Source: Eimeria necatrix (Eukaryota > Apicomplexa > Conoidasida > Eucoccidiorida > Eimeriidae). Taken from it: a DNA stretch of 15,000 bases. This document shows positions 14,797 through 15,000 of the stretch, in pieces. Positions within the stretch are counted from its first letter, which is position 1, and each line of letters starts with the position of its first letter. The position numbers and the translations under genes were made by a program. The notes under the pieces are model-generated. The model was not told where the DNA came from and ran no database searches. It was given only the letters and a program-made list of their open reading frames with translations. Where the stretch lies: positions 7,501 to 22,500 of the forward strand of contig NW_013653134.1 in the NCBI RefSeq assembly GCF_000499385.1, read 5' to 3'.

Positions 14797-15000
14797 CGGT
14801 AAATAATTTAAATTAATTCATTTCGATTTATTTAATTGTTTATTTCTTTTGATTATTTAACTTGAAATGGTTTTAATTTTTCGAATTTAATTATTTTTCA
14901 TTTTTTACTTTTTGTTCTTTCTTATCCACTTTTATGTTTCCAGTTTCTCTTTGGATTTATTTATTTTATTTTATTTTATTTTATTTTATTTTATTTATTT
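14797..15000. repeat. AT-rich subtelomeric DNA ending in a TTTTA pentamer tract
   Basis: No open frame of interest. Composition is strongly T-rich on plus, with a TTTTA pentamer repeat from about 14963 to the right edge. There is no gene here. Confidence 0.9.

Overview
The window looks like the end of a chromosome, or a subtelomeric block, from a coccidian apicomplexan. Eimeria is the best guess. The basis is the combination of very dense CAG/CTG trinucleotide tracts through coding and non-coding DNA, interstitial TTTAGGG-type telomere-like arrays, homopolymeric Ala/Gln/Ser/Leu runs in the predicted proteins, and short GT-AG introns. This is a recognition call, not a database match. No bacterial, viral, tRNA, rRNA or CRISPR features were seen.

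Positions 1-13460 are GC-rich and appear to carry one long multi-exon gene, or two adjoining genes, on the minus strand. It starts near 13141 and runs off the left edge. The unique sequence between triplet runs is protein-like only on the minus strand. The plus-strand open frames are repeat shadows. I joined exon-like segments by hand with GT-AG sites and checked that reading phase is kept. The phase-consistent introns are 12441-12197, 11229-11009, 10453-10113, 9314-9189, 8896-8838, 6454-6142, 5813-5741, 4794-4553, 4360-4257, 4166-3991, 3520-3427, 2486-2372, 2088-1847 and 975-800. The best supported are 12441-12197, 10453-10113, 9314-9189, 4794-4553, 2088-1847 and 975-800. The links 11008 to 10669, 10112 to 9773, and 5560 to 5358/5050 are unresolved. 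The product is Leu-rich, looks helical, and resembles an alpha-solenoid padded with poly-Ala, poly-Gln, poly-Ser and GAPL tetrapeptide runs. I cannot name the family.

Two tandem duplications interrupt the gene: 308 bp at 4798-5413 and about 262 bp at 5927-6446. Each appears to contain a 3' splice site plus exon sequence, and neither period is a multiple of three. Other non-coding structure includes an interstitial telomere-like array (5468-5555), a palindromic AGCT/CTAG tract (9798-10031), a roughly 210-bp CAG array (10234-10446) and several GGGGCCCC arrays.

From about 13460 to 15000 the sequence changes sharply to AT-rich subtelomeric DNA with no convincing gene. It holds a 194/208-bp tandem duplication, at least seven TTTAGGG-type arrays, three copies of a short conserved subtelomeric core, a long AATT tract, a back-to-back inverted pair of telomeric arrays at 14682-14796, and a TTTTA pentamer tract at the right edge. 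Most TTTAGGG arrays have the G-rich strand on plus, which fits a chromosome end lying to the right.
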